This document shows positions 1 through 12,717 of a stretch of DNA of 64,000 nt, in pieces. How positions within the stretch are numbered: the stretch's first letter is position 1; the number at the start of each line of letters is the position of its first letter. The position numbers were made by a program, and so were the translations under genes. The notes under the pieces are model-generated. The model searched no databases and was not told the DNA's origin. It saw only the letters and a program-made list of their open reading frames with translations. The stretch spans positions 227,687 to 291,686 of the forward strand of contig QAOA01006693.1 in the NCBI GenBank assembly GCA_003255065.1. The letters run 5' to 3'. Origin of the DNA: Cercis canadensis (Eukaryota; Streptophyta; Magnoliopsida; Fabales; Fabaceae).

Positions 1-1640
1 TTTTTTTTTTTTTTTTTTTTTTTTTTTGTTACAAGGAATTGCAATGCACTTGGGAAAGGGAAAGAGAGTACATAGCAGAAATATAACATTTTGACATTAA
101 AACTCTGCGATTTTTATGACCAAAGGAAGTGCCACTAGACTCACATGTCATTGATAACATCTTTTAGTTGTTTGTTTATGGTAATATTATAAATGTTAGT
201 TATTCAATACTACAAGTAGTATTCATATCACAAGTAAAATTCATTAATGAAATGATTTGTATCGCTTATTTTACTTAACATATATGTGAAGCTCATATAG
301 AAGTTACAAAATACACGATCTAGATCATCATAATAATTAGTTATATTTCTCATACAACCACCCCTATTTGATTTTCCTTTTGCTCTCACCTCTAATTTAT
401 GTATTTTACCTTCCAACAAGGCTTCCATAAGAGAGAAAATCAGAGCCTATAGTGATGGGTCTTGAGCAAAAGACGAAGTGGAAGGCAAATATAAACATCA
501 TTTTTATCCTAGCAAGGATCTTCAGAAGAAAAAAAAAATCGATCATAAATTTGGTCTAAGTACAATATAAGCAAATGGAATAATTACTGCTAGAAAAATG
601 CTGGACTTCAGTTTTCTGGCCTTCGAGAAAGTCAGTTTGCTTTCCTTCAAATGTAGTCATTATTCAAGACGTCAAGTCAAATGTTATATTAAAAAACAAT
701 AATTAGGTTTTCTGAAATGACAGTTGCCATATGATTAAAAAAAAAAATACTGTTTAGAATTTATTGAGCACCGTGCTACCTCTATTAGAGGGATAATGTT
801 ACCCAACATCTAATTAGATTAGTTAAGGTGTGATTTATTTAGTAATTTTGATATAATTATAAAAATTTTAAAAATATAAATTATTTAATATGTGCTAGAA
901 TATATAATTTTTAATAAAATATAAAAGTAATATAATATAAAAAAAAAGGTACAAGAAGCAATTGTTTTGAAATATAATTTTTGACATATTTTCTTATATT
1001 GTATCTTTTATGAATTTTACAAAAAATTAATTGCTCTAATACATATTCAATTTTTTTTAAGATTTTCTTAATAATATTAAAATCACAAAAGTCTTACTGG
1101 AGCCACCCAAAACCTCATAAAAAAAAAAGGTGAGTTTGCACTACCCTATGAGAGCGGTAGCATAGTATAACCTTAAAATTTTGAATACCAATTTAGTCAA
1201 GATTTTTTTTTTTTCTACTAGTGACACCTGTAACCTGCTCTTGGTCACTTTTCTTAGGATACATGTTATGAATTTTCTTGAAGAACCAAAGAAATGACAT
1301 AGTACTTGTTTGGAAAGACAATCAGATGTGAAATTGCGCACTAAGATGCAAGAATTCCAGAAGTCACAAAATGTAGCTGTAGATAAATTGCATCTCGAGT
1401 AACAAGGAGAAGTATACGGTTAAGGAAAACCGGAGCTGGTGCTCCACCCCCTTTTCCGACTCTCAAGTGACCAAGAGTGAGTTGAGTGTGTATCTGACAA
1501 AATCAATACAAGAAAAGACTAAGAAATAGCTTATTAAATAAAATAGAAAAAACATTTTTTAACTTTGAAGGTAATATAAATTTTTTATTATGATTAAATA
1601 TGATAGTCCAATGACTTGAAGAAGTCAAGCCATCGAGGTT
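1..1640. other. AT-rich intergenic DNA
   Basis: A run of about 27 T opens the window and the rest is AT-rich with many homopolymers. I see no coding exon; the short open frames lack domains, codon bias or splice context. A degenerate copy of the GCTAAGCTAC-type MITE tip lies at about 1129-1172 (see the element at 23625-24055). Nothing else is supported. Confidence 0.5.
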
Positions 1641-1643
1641 GAA

Positions 1644-2244
1644 TCAATGTTTTAAAAACCAAATTGGTAAGCGAATCGTTTTAGAGGATGAGTACTGGTT
1701 GAACCAGTTCAACTAGTTGGACCAGTTACATCATAAATATAATATTTAATTTGCTTATTGTATATTCTAAGTTATAATAAATATATTTTTATGCAAATTT
1801 GTTAATAAAATTAAAGTTGGTCTAGTGACAAATATCTTTTCTCTTCTTTAGGAAAAGGGTTTGAATCTTTTTATGACTAATATTTATCCATTATACAATC
1901 TAAATGTGAATAAGTAAATTATAATGCAAATTTATTCATAAAAAAAACATTGATTTTGGTGGTTTAAGCCTCTTGTCCCCTTTCTAAAGGAAGGGGGTTC
2001 AAATCCCTTGGTAGAATGTTTTTAGATTTTTTTTTTTTTTTTCAAAATGATGCAATTTTGAAAAGATAAATAAATTAGTGAACCATCCAGTTTTGTAAAG
2101 CTGGACTGGTTCACACCGGTTCAATTTGGTTTTCATTGGTTTAACCACTCTAGCGGTTTAACCTCCCTAACTGAATCGGAATCCAAATCGGGCACCAGTT
2201 GAACTGGTCGAACCGCTCGGTCTAATCCAATTTTTAAAACACTT
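1644..2244. mobile_element. Palindromic MITE-like element with GGTTGAA-flanked ends
   Basis: The two ends are inverted: AATGTTTTAAAA on the left and the complement of TTTTAAAACACT on the right, each followed inward by stretches built from GAACCAGTT and AACTGGT. GGTTGAA occurs immediately outside both ends (1637-1643 and 2245-2251), a candidate target-site duplication that may extend to an imperfect 9 bp. The interior holds two tRNA-promoter-like segments, at about 1815-1880 and 1945-2015, the second with a good B-box (GGTTCAAATCC). These suggest SINE sequence captured by or inserted into the element. No transposase is encoded. Confidence 0.55.
1945..2015 (+). repeat. SINE-like tRNA-derived segment inside the MITE
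   Basis: The segment reads GGTGGTTTAAGC (A-box-like), then about 30 bases later GGTTCAAATCC, a close match to the Pol III B-box. It does not fold into a full tRNA cloverleaf, so I call it a SINE head or remnant and not a tRNA gene. A related, weaker segment lies about 130 bp upstream. Confidence 0.35.
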
Positions 2245-2251
2245 GGTTGAA

Positions 2252-5200
2252 CTTTAATATCTTGAGAAGTAAGCATTTTTGGGCTTTGAAGATATTTGAT
2301 AAGCGAATATATAATTTCATCAAATAATAGGCATTTTATCATGGAGTCAAGTGCTACACATGGCTCTAAGATATTTTTTCAACATAACACTGTAAATTAG
2401 TTGCAACTGAAAAGTTATATTCTTTCCTAAATATAACATTATCATCAAGGTCAACCATCTCAAAATATTATGTATTTTAAAATAAATATGGATCGGGGGT
2501 CACACCTGCCAAATTAGAATGTGTACTCAAAATACTCTCAAAAATACATATCGAAGTAGCATACTACATAAAGCATCAAAGTGATAAAGGACGAATGATC
2601 AAACTATTAGCATAATAAAATGAAATCACATAATTGAGAGGCATTTTTCTCTTTAATTATTGTCACAACATACATGAAGGTCACTATGACACGAATGATG
2701 GATTTAGAAAAAAAGATTAGTTTTCGAAAGAAAATTTACAGTCACCACCAATTGTATTAAAAAAAACATATAACAATTGAAAAACCTTTTTTTTTTTTAA
2801 TTTGGAAAAAAAATGGTCTGCCAACTATAAATGATTCAGGAGTTAATTTGTGTGTGGAGAATGTGTTAGACACCCCACAACACCCGTCTAAAAGACGGTT
2901 ATCCAAAATTTATTGTGTGAACATAAATATGAACAAAAAATGTGTTTTATTTACCCCAAAATAATAAATATATTTGCAAGAATATCTGACAAAAGTAAAG
3001 ACAGAGAATTTAAACGTGCAATGCATAATTTCTCTACTGAGACCTAAAATAAAATAAAAATGTGTTATTATTATTAAAAATGAAAATGATAAAATAAACA
3101 AAAAAATGATTGCCATTTGAGGCAACACTGTGAAGTGTTGTTCACCAGTCCGACTACCCTCCATGCCATGCCTATTGCAGGTTGAAAATAGGAAACATCA
3201 AAATCACATCAGTGCAACTTGCACAATTCTTCAATTATAAAAAGAGACACAGACTAGAGGAGGAAAAAACCAATTTCTGAAGCAAAAAAAGAGGGCACGA
3301 AATAACAACGAAAGGTAACACAGAAGAGAAACTCCAAAAAATTTCATCAGTTCAGGTACTAATAATTATCTCATTTTTATGCTAAATTTTCATTTTATTG
3401 CGCTACATACAACATATTAGTAGTTCTATTTTTCATAAATTAGGAAAAACCCAATCTTATCTCTCGTCCTTTTTTTAAACAAACCCAAAAGGAAATATTT
3501 TTTATAAGACAAAGCCACCACACAGAGGGGTGAGATCGGTGGTAGTAGCGGTTCCATCCCCCAAGCCGACCACTTTTTAGTGAAGGATAAAAGCTCCAAA
3601 TTAGAGAGAGAAACTGAATTGGAAAAGAGAGAATACTAGCTTTTTTTTGTTAGCTAACAAAACATCTAACCTCATACCCATCTTCCATTTTAGAGAAGGA
3701 AACCGGTTAGAAAGAGATTTTTAGAGAGAGAAACGGAGTTTCAAGAGAAGGAAAGAGAGAAACTTTTAAGAGATTGAGAGAGAAAACCTTACCTTAGCCA
3801 TCTTTGGTTGAAAAGCAAAGCCAAGCCTTGGATTCAAAGGGTGGAAGGAGGAGAGGTGGGTGGCGTTTCTTCTCTCTATTTTTTCTTGCCTTGCTCTTTT
3901 TCAGTATCGTTTTCCCTCTCTAATGCGTATCTATTATTTCTCTTTGTTTAAATGTTTTTTTATTTTCTTTTGTTTTGATTACTTATATTTTCTTTTTGTT
4001 TTGTTTGGGCTGATATGTTTTTAGTTTTTACTAGTACTATTTTCAAGCTGATGTTCAGGCCACTAGATGGCAGGGCGCGGGACCCATGCAATGGGATTTG
4101 GGATGAAATTTATTTGATCAGAGGATAAATCTATGTGATCTAATATATCAATTATGGATTTCATATTTTGAACCATAGATATAATATATTAAAAGTATTA
4201 ATCATGAATCCATAGTACATTTGAAAGAGTATTAAACAAATGCACAATGAGATAATAATATACTAAAAAAAGTTGTGGTGTATGATTTGTATTGAGAATG
4301 TTAGCTTCTTTTTATAAGTCCACACGATTTTGCACTAATCCTGAAATTGTAACATTGTTATACTTAATGACTTGAGATATACAAAGTCACTTTGAGTATG
4401 AAGAAAGAAGCAACTATACACCATATGTTATTTAGGATAAGCATTAATCATTATCGTATTCTTTCATAACATCTTTATAACTTATGTACACACTGCACTG
4501 TATCTTGTTGTGGGTTCCATATTTTAGACTTCTACGTTACTAACGCTCCTATGATAAGTAAATGACCAAAGTACCAAACCAAACTTCTTTCAAATTTAGG
4601 TCATGTTACATTCAATTGTATTTATTTATACCCTCACCTTATCTATTTTTCTTTATCATTATATGTCACAATAGTATCTTATATTATATCATTATTTATA
4701 TCAAACATAAGAAAGAGAATTCCAAATTTCTTCATTGATAGAAAATAGTTTCCTATATTGATTAACTAGATAAACATACTAACATTTTTATAAATAAAGT
4801 ATTGACCTCCAATGGTTAGTAAAATAATTTGGTTCTCATTCCTAACTTACTCCAAAAATCAACTGCCCAAAATTAAAATTTCCCCTTGTTTATCTTTAAA
4901 ATGGGCATTTAATGGTTCATTTCCTATTTATAATAAATGTCATATCTCAATTATTTGATTACCATTGATATTTTTTTAAAAAAAATAATGAATAATTAGT
5001 GTCATAAGCACTTAATTCATTGTTACAGTAGTCTCAGTTTGTCTATTTGTAGTAAGTAGTGCTCTTGAGTGGTATGCCAATCCCATCTTTGTACCCTTGA
5101 AGGCCAAAAAAAATATAAATTTTTTATACCCTTGAGACCTACTGAGGTGATTTATAGTTCTTGCTACCAATGTTCCTTATTCTTCAATAAAATTATCTAA

Positions 5201-5788
5201 GGAAAAAAAAAAAGACTTCTCATAATATGACTCTATAGCAAATGATTGAAAATTGTAATCAAATGTTTTTGAAAAAAGAAACTTGTGTCTAAAATAAAGA
5301 AATAATCAACAACTCATCTTTTTAATCAAATAACTTCATGCACTCATAGAAAATTTTTGAAAATTTCAATAAGGATCCTTAATCCTTAAATATAGCTTGT
5401 TAATATACTTTTAATTTGTAGTACTTACATTTGGTTTCTTGTTTTATAGATGACTTAGGTTTAAGTTTCTTGTTGTAAGAATTAACTTCAATAGATTCCT
5501 ATAGTATATTAGTACATGGATAGTGCTTTTACAATTTCTCTGCAATTTCAAACAAGTTTTGTTTTCAGAGTCATCAAAATATTAAGTACTCAAATTTTCT
5601 TTTACAATGTTCTTATAATTTCACAATTTAAGCAACGTGAAATATTTTTAAACTAGAACAAAACCATATGCTTGTAAATTGTAGTTAACACGTTAATCAG
5701 CTCTTTGGTACGCCAGTCTTAGCACATGAATCACTTTCGCCTGCCAACTCCTTTTAAGTAAATGTCTTATATCATTGATAATACACTC
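2252..5788. other. Intergenic DNA with an old duplicate segment
   Basis: AT-rich sequence with GA-rich tracts at about 3600-3790 that resemble a 5' UTR but have no convincing reading frame. The stretch at about 4664-5014 is a diverged copy of 8364-8655; both share phrases such as CAATGGTTAGTAAAAT and TAATTAGTGTCATAAGCACTTAA-like ends. A second short match links about 5430-5490 with 7435-7495. These describe an old local segmental duplication. No gene is supported. Confidence 0.45.
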
Positions 5789-5796
5789 ATAGAAAT

Positions 5797-6484
5797 CTAT
5801 GAAGCACCGGTATGCCATTTCGTGGGGAGTACCCGTTTCGGGTACGCTTCCAAAACACGAAACGCGTACCTAGTCACCGAAACGCACCAAATCTCGTTTT
5901 TGCATTTTTTTTTTTTTTTGCTTTTTTTGCTTCGAAATGTACCGAAAGGCCAAGTTTTGTTAAAAAAAAAAAAATGCTATCAAAATGTTGAGCTTCCTAC
6001 GGAAGGAGGAAACGACAACGTTTTGAAGATGCAAATCGCAGTCAAATTGACACGATGACGTTTTAGACAAAGGAAATACCGGTCAATTGAATATGGCAAC
6101 GTTTTGGACAAAGGCGGAAATTACTTATGATGGATACGGCATCGTTTCTAGAGAGGCGGAAATTGAATCCAAGGAGCCTTACGATGCCATTTTTTAATGC
6201 CCTAACAATTAAATTTCTTTTCTTTCTTCATAATAGTGTTAGGCGTTAAATTTTGGTTGAGTATTTGTACTTTTTGTTAATACTTGTTGGTTGTTATTTA
6301 TTTTTTAAGGATTAATGATTGATATTTTTAGTATTTGGAGAATTTTAACATTTTTCCTGTTATTTGATATTTATGACATGGCGTACCCATGACAGACATG
6401 TACCCCTATTTTTTTAAAAATATCGTATCGGCGTTTTATACTCGTACTAGGTACGAAACCCGTACTTGTACTCGTGCAACATAG
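5797..6484. mobile_element. hAT-like MITE with 8-bp target-site duplication
   Basis: A 688-bp element bounded by a perfect 8-bp direct repeat ATAGAAAT at 5789-5796 and 6485-6492. The ends are inverted: CTATGAAGCAC on the left and the complement of GTGCAACATAG on the right. Both ends continue into GTACCCG/CGGGTAC-rich sequence. The interior has T- and A-runs and no convincing transposase. An 8-bp duplication is characteristic of the hAT superfamily, so I class it as a non-autonomous hAT. An open frame over the left end is a by-product of the GC-richer tip. Confidence 0.7.
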
Positions 6485-6499
6485 ATAGAAATGGAAGGT

Positions 6500-7350
6500 C
6501 ACATCAGTTTAGTCTATCAAGTGCATTGCCTCTTGGGAATTTGATTCACATATAGTTTTCTAATGCCTTTATCCCAACATAATATCAAACCATGCCTTAT
6601 TGTAGTAAATTCAGCTTTCAAATTGCTACCCATGCCTATAGAGCCACATAAACTACTAAGCTGCCCCCTTGATGATCTTGAATGACCCCTCCAAAACCTG
6701 ATCTCCCTAGGTTCCCAAAACTACCACCATCGACATTTAGCTTAATGGTCTCTATACTTGGAGACTGTCAATGTATCCATTGCACATCCCTTTCTTGCTT
6801 CCTTGCTTTTCTAGAAAAAATTTACTGCAAGTTAAACCATCACCTAAATCTTATTAACACTCACCATCAACAGAGTGCTATGCTTTTCAAAAACCTATTC
6901 ATTGCACATTCTCCATATCCACCACAACGTGTAGTAGAAGAAAATGTGCGACTATATTCCCATTTGTATAAAACCAAGCATTCATATCTTTTTTCCAAAA
7001 GCTACTCTTTACACCAAAACCCATGTAGATGTGATTATAGCAATCCTAAGACAATGCATTATATTTTCTATATCAAACTTGCACCTGTTGCATAAGGATT
7101 TTTTACTAAGGTGTATGCGAGCACGAAACCAATTTGTGGGTATGGCGTCATGCAGGATTAGCCATATAAAAACTTTAATTTGTTCTGGAGCCACAAGCCT
7201 TCACACCTAGTTCCACCCTTGGGTATCCATCTGATTTTTTTCTTAGATATTAACCAATCATACCTAGCTTTTGTTGTATAAACCTTAGTTGTGGTATTTC
7301 TCCAAACAATCATGTCTTGAATATCACCATACTGAGCAAGTGGCACCCTA
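6500..7350 (-). pseudogene. Decayed LINE ORF2 fragment (zf-RVT plus RNase H end)
   Basis: Conceptual translation of the minus strand in shifting frames gives the zinc-binding zf-RVT signature (FIWLILHDAIPTNW then CNRCKFDIENIMHCL), then an RNase H start (IKLNVDGGSFGNLGRSGFGG). The order matches the 3' third of plant L1-type LINE ORF2. Several stops and frame changes break the fragment. There is no reverse transcriptase core nearby, so this is a 5'-truncated or eroded copy. It is unrelated in position and strand to the large LINE at 12.6-18.1 kb. Confidence 0.6.
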
Positions 7351-7565
7351 AAAATCTTATCTAAAACACAAACATTTCCATATGGAGATCAGATACTTAA
7401 GAGCAATTCTAGTACTGTGGAGAAAATGACTATTCTTATTTTATGGATGACTTAGGTTTAGGTTCCTTGTTGTAAGAGTTGAGTTCAATAGAACTTTTTC
7501 TACATAGTCTAATCTCACTCTATTTCCAAGAGCTATAGAAAATCTTATTGAATCACCCCTTAGGG

Positions 7566-8470
7566 TTGGTTTAGTGGTTATCCAAATTATAATCCTATTA
7601 GAACTTTAGAAAACTTGTACCCATGGTCTAACCCCACTCTTTTCCCTAATGCTATAGGTTATTTAATTTTTTTCCCCAAAAACCATACCTAGACCTAGTT
7701 ATAATTTTGATTTTTGTTCCCTTTCCGTCTTAATTATCAATTACACAACCCCCACTCATTCCAATCCATTTATATTTAAATATGATAGAGAAATCGTAAC
7801 ATAATAAGAGTATCCTTGTGATCCAATTATTATTATTACTTTGTATAGATTTAAAGCAAAGTTATAATAGATATAACTACATGTACAATGGTAGGACATT
7901 TATTTTTCATTCGAATATCTCAAGAGTATCTTATATTATACCATTTTTTATATCAAACATAGGCAAACATACTAACACTTTATCGATAAAGCATTGACCC
8001 CCCAATGGTTAGTAAAANTTGGTTTAGTGGTTATCCAAATTATAATCCTATTAGAACTTTAGAAAACTTGTACCCATGGTCTAACCCCACTCTTTTCCCT
8101 AGTGCTATAGGTTATTTAATTTTTTTCCCCAAAAACCATACCTAGACCTAGTTATAATTTTTATTTTTGTTCCCTTTCCGTCTTAATTATCAATTACACA
8201 ATCCCCACTCATTCCAATCCATTTATATTTAAATATGATAGAGAAATCGTAACATAATAAGAGTATCCTTGTGATCCAATTATTATTATTACTTTGTATA
8301 GATTTAAAGCAAAGTTATAACAGATATAACTACATGTACAATGGTAAGGCATTTATTTTTCATTCGAATATCACAAGAGTATCTTATATTATACCATTTT
8401 TTATATCAAACATAGGCAAACATACTAACACTTTATTGATAAAGCATTGACCCCCCAATGGTTAGTAAAA
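7566..8470. repeat. 452-bp direct duplication split by a single N
   Basis: Positions 7566-8017 and 8019-8470 are the same 452-bp sequence with only a few differences, separated by one N at 8018. Both begin TTGGTTTAGTGG and end GGTTAGTAAAA. A single N at the exact junction of a near-identical repeat is the signature of two overlapping contigs or haplotypes placed end to end. I infer an assembly artefact and not a real tandem duplication. Confidence 0.8.
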
Positions 8471-8901
8471 TGATTTAGTTCACATTCTCATCTTATCCCA
8501 AAAATCAACTACCCAAAATTAAATTGCCCCTCTTGTTTAATTTTAAATAGGACATGTAATGGTTTCTTTCCTATTTATAATATACATCCTAATTATTTGA
8601 TTACAATTGGATAAATTTTAAAATAATAAAAAATAATTAGTGTCATAAGCACTTAAAAACATAAACACATTTCCATATAAATCTTAGTCAAATGCCTTAG
8701 CATGCTATATCTCAAGTTCATTAACACAAAATAGACAGTTCCCAAAACTATCAACTCTAATAGTGGGGAACATAGGGAGTAAGATTAATGATATTACTAT
8801 CACCAGCTCAAGAAGCTGCAAAGAATGTAAACTTATTAGTACATATGAGTGCACCTTAAGATAGGAAGAGAGAGAGCCCTCAAGATGGCAGTTCTCAATC
8901 A

Positions 8902-9915
8902 TAAACATTTAGTACCTGATTGCCAATATAATTTGTGACTTCCATTTCTTTTTCCTTCTTTAGAAAATTTTCTTAATGAAGGGTTCCCTTTCAAAATGAC
9001 TATCCAAAACATTCCACCACAAACTTAGATGGCAACCATATACATATACTAACCATGAACATCTAACTCAAAATGTTTTATCGTGGTAAGAAGGTACCGC
9101 TCAGGTTATAAACTTAAATCTCTCGCAATGTCTCTTGTTTCAAATATCATCTAAACTTTTTTGTTCTAACTTGTTATTAGTAAGGAGTTATATATTAAAG
9201 GAAAAAAAAGTGCAACAATGATTAGCATTTGTTTAGGTTTTAGACAAAAACAGAATCAAACAACTCACATTAAAATAAGGGTGAGGAAGATGAAGTACTT
9301 GAAAAGGCCATGCATTTGATTAGCCCTTTTAGTTTCCACTGCCTTACTAACATTTAAAGCCCCATACCCCACTCTCTCAACTTTTACTTCTCAAGGATAA
9401 GTAAGTAAAATAAACATCTAGCACCTAGTTACCAATATAATTTGTGACTTCTATTTCTTTTTTCCTTCTTCGAAATTTTTTCTTAATGACGGGTTCACTT
9501 CCAAAATGACTGTCCAAAATATTCCACCATAAACTTAGATGGCAACCATGTACATATACTAATCATGAACATCTAGCTTAAAATGTTTTATCGTGGTGAG
9601 ATGGTACCACTCAGATTATAAACTTAAATCTCTCGCAATGTTTCTTGTTTCAAAAATCATCTAAACTTTTTTGTTCTAACTTGTTATTAGTGAGGAGTTA
9701 TATATTAAAGGAAAAAAAAATGCAATAATGATTAGCATCTGTTGAGGTTTTAGATAGAAACAGAATCTAACAACTCACATTAAAATAAGCGTGAGGAGGA
9801 TGAAGTACTTGAAAAGGCCATGCATTTGATTTGCCCTTTTAGTTCCACTACGTTACAAACCTTTAAAGCCCCATACTACACTCTCAACTTTTACTTCTAG
9901 GGGATAAGTAAGTGA
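8902..9915. repeat. Two-copy tandem repeat, period about 509 bp
   Basis: 8902-9410 and 9411-9915 align along their whole length with scattered substitutions and small indels; both carry GCCAATATAATTTGTGACTT-like starts and end at GGATAAGTAAGT. No N lies between them and the divergence is clearly higher than in the N-flanked duplications, so I take this as a genuine, older tandem duplication. A short internal stretch (ATCGTGGTAAGAAGGTACC and its copy) resembles a worn SINE head. No coding content is evident. Confidence 0.75.
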
Positions 9916-11099
9916 AAGTTCTCCCAATGGACCCTTCACTCTTATGTCTTGTAGATTCACTGATATTGTGAAAATAACATCGGAAATCTTAAAATTAGAC
10001 CAATGAGAATAAAACAAAAAATATAACAATAAAAAGTTTTCTACCAACATAATGGATAGTAAATTAGTCTTAAAATCAATAAAACTAATACAAATAAGGA
10101 TTTAGAAACCATACGAATAGCTTCAAGCACAAAAGACAAACCCACACCATACCTAAAGATAATGTAAGTCTTGCATAGAGCAATATAGATAATTACAATC
10201 ATTAAAACACCTATGCCAGCCCACTCTCCAAGGGTCTTATTCTAGTCAGGATGGTAACAAACTTATTCTAGAACATAGAGCACTATAGCATGCTTCTAAA
10301 TAACTTTTTTCACCTTCACAAAGGCTTAGCGCAAGACCACCATAAGCTAGTAATTCTCTCTGCAAGACACCCATGTTGTCCATTCACTATTAGGAAGTGC
10401 GGCAACTACCAGCTTCAACAACAACTTCTTCACTGAAGATTATGAGCAGTGAAAGACCTGTAGAAGAATACCTACTTTGTGACAGATAAGTCTCTCATAA
10501 CCCAAACCAAATTGCACAAACAAAACAATACATTGACAACTAATTTATGTTAATTTATATGAAAATTATTTTTCTTCCATTGATAGCAATACCTAAGATA
10601 CAATTTTCTTGTTTGTCTTCCTTGTTAAAAGAAGGCTGAGGACTGTAGACAATTCTTTGGCATCTCAAACTATATTCATGGTTGATGGTAGAATGGTAGT
10701 ATTGACTTTATATAACAATAGAAACAATAGCCACACTCAAAGGATCCATTTTTGAATCTGCACATAAGAAAAAAGAGCCCATTTATGTAGAGTTTATCAA
10801 AGTATCCCTTAAAACATGTCTCAAAATGGTAGTACAAAATTACTAAAAAAAGCCATTCTACATGTGTGAGATATATTATAGGTATGTCCAGGTTATACCA
10901 ATAACTAAGCTCATCAAAAGACATGTAACAACTCATAGGCCAGCTAATAATGCTACATATATTGTGCTAAATACATTATACATATAAAATTCTTACAGTA
11001 GCATTGTCATATAAGCTTGATTGTAGAGTATGCTATAGGCTCAGTAAACTTTGGGATATGTCATGCTTTATCAATATGTTTTAACACAGAATTGAGCTA
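9916..11099. other. Intergenic DNA, possibly 3' flank of the minus-strand gene
   Basis: AT-rich sequence without a supported exon, repeat family or element boundary. It lies just beyond the 3' end of the putative spliced gene at 11.1-12.3 kb, so part may be its 3' UTR or further unrecognised exons. Confidence 0.3.
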
Positions 11100-12310
11100 T
11101 TAAGTACATTCAGACTTGACAGCTCGAAGGAAATTCTCTAGAATCCTAAGAGACTTAGACAATTTTTTTAGATCAATATTATCTCAAGAGAACCCAAAGT
11201 TTGAAGTCACTAACTAATGTTTCTAGTGAAGATGCTATGTTATATACAGCTGCACCAGCACACTTTTTTGTTCGTGTTTTCCTTGAATTAATGTTCTTTC
11301 CCCATGGAAGAACATCTTTGCAGTACAGATCATAAAAAGCCATAAGCTAAACACTCAAACTTCTGCAAATTGAGTTCCAATAATAAATTCAGAAGAACTT
11401 ATGCAAACATCATTGTCCCTCTTAAAACAATTGAAGACAATGGGAATTATAAAGGCATATAAACTTCATGATAATTATAAATAGCAAATAGATAATAAGA
11501 GAGAGAAAAAAAAGAAGGGAACAATATCTAACCTCTCTTGATCTGACAAGAAGTTACTGTTAAGAAGTTTCTGGAGCAATTAATCATGGAGTGCAGCAAA
11601 CATGAAAAATTTATTATATGTCCCTGATCATATATATATATATATATATANATTTGTTATCACTCCCAAAGCATAATGTATTATTGGATCTAGGCATCAA
11701 TAGCCAACCTAAGCCAACATATAAAATTCAAAGGCACCATTATGACTCTAAAAGACTCATAATGAATAGATAGAAGCATGACTATGGAGTTCAAATAATG
11801 AAAGGTTTTATTAAAACTTGCAACTAATTCAGCCTTGGGATAAAAATAATAAAAGTTTGCAAAAGAAAAAAGAAAACCTATTGAAGGAACCTAAGACAGG
11901 GATGCTTACGTGAGAAGATGCTACATGCCATAGTTCTCTTTAGAACCTGCAATGTTCTAAATCATGCGGCACATGAACAAAAAGAAAACCGATTAATCCC
12001 TAAATTGAAGGAACATCAAAATGACCACCAAGGACCACACAGTAAATCAGTCCATGATAAAGGACAGTCGCAGACCAGAACCATATCAGTAACTGTAAGA
12101 AGAGTTAGTAGGAAAAAATATTAAAAAGATCATACCTTGTTCCATTTGACCACGGAGAAGATTCAAGTTTTTAGAAAAATGAATTAGGAAAATATTTTTA
12201 TGTAAGAAGAGTGAGTGATAGCTTAAAATCAAATAGATAGATATTGTAAAACTATATTACAGCAACAAAATCAATACAGAGAAATAGCATACCTTGTTGA
12301 CTCTAGAGAT
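11100..12310 (-). CDS. Exon cluster of an unrecognised spliced gene
   Basis: Several short minus-strand open segments sit between good splice signals. They are a piece ending ISRVNK before GTATGC (near 12299), NLLRGQMEQ before GTATGA (near 12140), VLKRTMACSIFS before GTAAGC (11916-11952), and KLLNSNFLSDQER between CAG and GTTAGA (11533-11568). A longer exon follows a TTTAG acceptor (about 11216-11346) and contains MAFYDLYCKDVLPWGKN and AGAAVYNIASSLETLVSDF. A terminal piece reads ILENFLRAVKSECT and stops at 11100-11102. The last two pieces are not in one frame, so there is an unrecognised splice or a frame break. I do not recognise the family. The LINE at 12.6 kb lies just upstream of this gene. 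Confidence 0.35.
11631..11651. repeat. AT dinucleotide microsatellite ending at an N
   Basis: A perfect (AT)n run of about 20 bases is terminated by a single N at 11651, so its true length is unknown. Confidence 0.8.
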
Positions 12311-12717
12311 GGAGGCGATGCAAATAATAAGAAATAACGAAAGAACAAAACGGCTGAATCAGGAGATTTCAATATATATTAGAATCAAATAGATATTTTT
12401 TTCAAAAAAAAAATATAGCAACCAAAAATTTACANAGACGGAGGAAAACAGTTGTTAAATTTGTGAGCCAATGAGGGTGCGCCTCATATGGAGTGCAATA
12501 TATATAGAGGTTTTTGTAAGCACAAACTCCAAACTCTAATTTTTGAATTCTATTAATTAATTATTCAATTATAAGGGATATTCTCTCCTAGGGTTTTCGC
12601 CCTAGAGTAGAGCCGCCGTTGTGCTTGTCACTTTGCCTCTTTTGTGCCGCCGTGCATCATCTGTCCGAGTTCTGTCTCGTACTTCTTGGAGGGTAGCGTG
12701 GGTTGTGTTTTCCATCG

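Noticed and set aside
1815..2015. Functional tRNA gene
   Set aside because: B-box-like sequence is present but no cloverleaf with acceptor and anticodon stems can be drawn.
5762..6058. 98-codon plus-strand open frame
   Set aside because: It runs across the left end of the hAT-like MITE and through T- and A-homopolymers; no homology.
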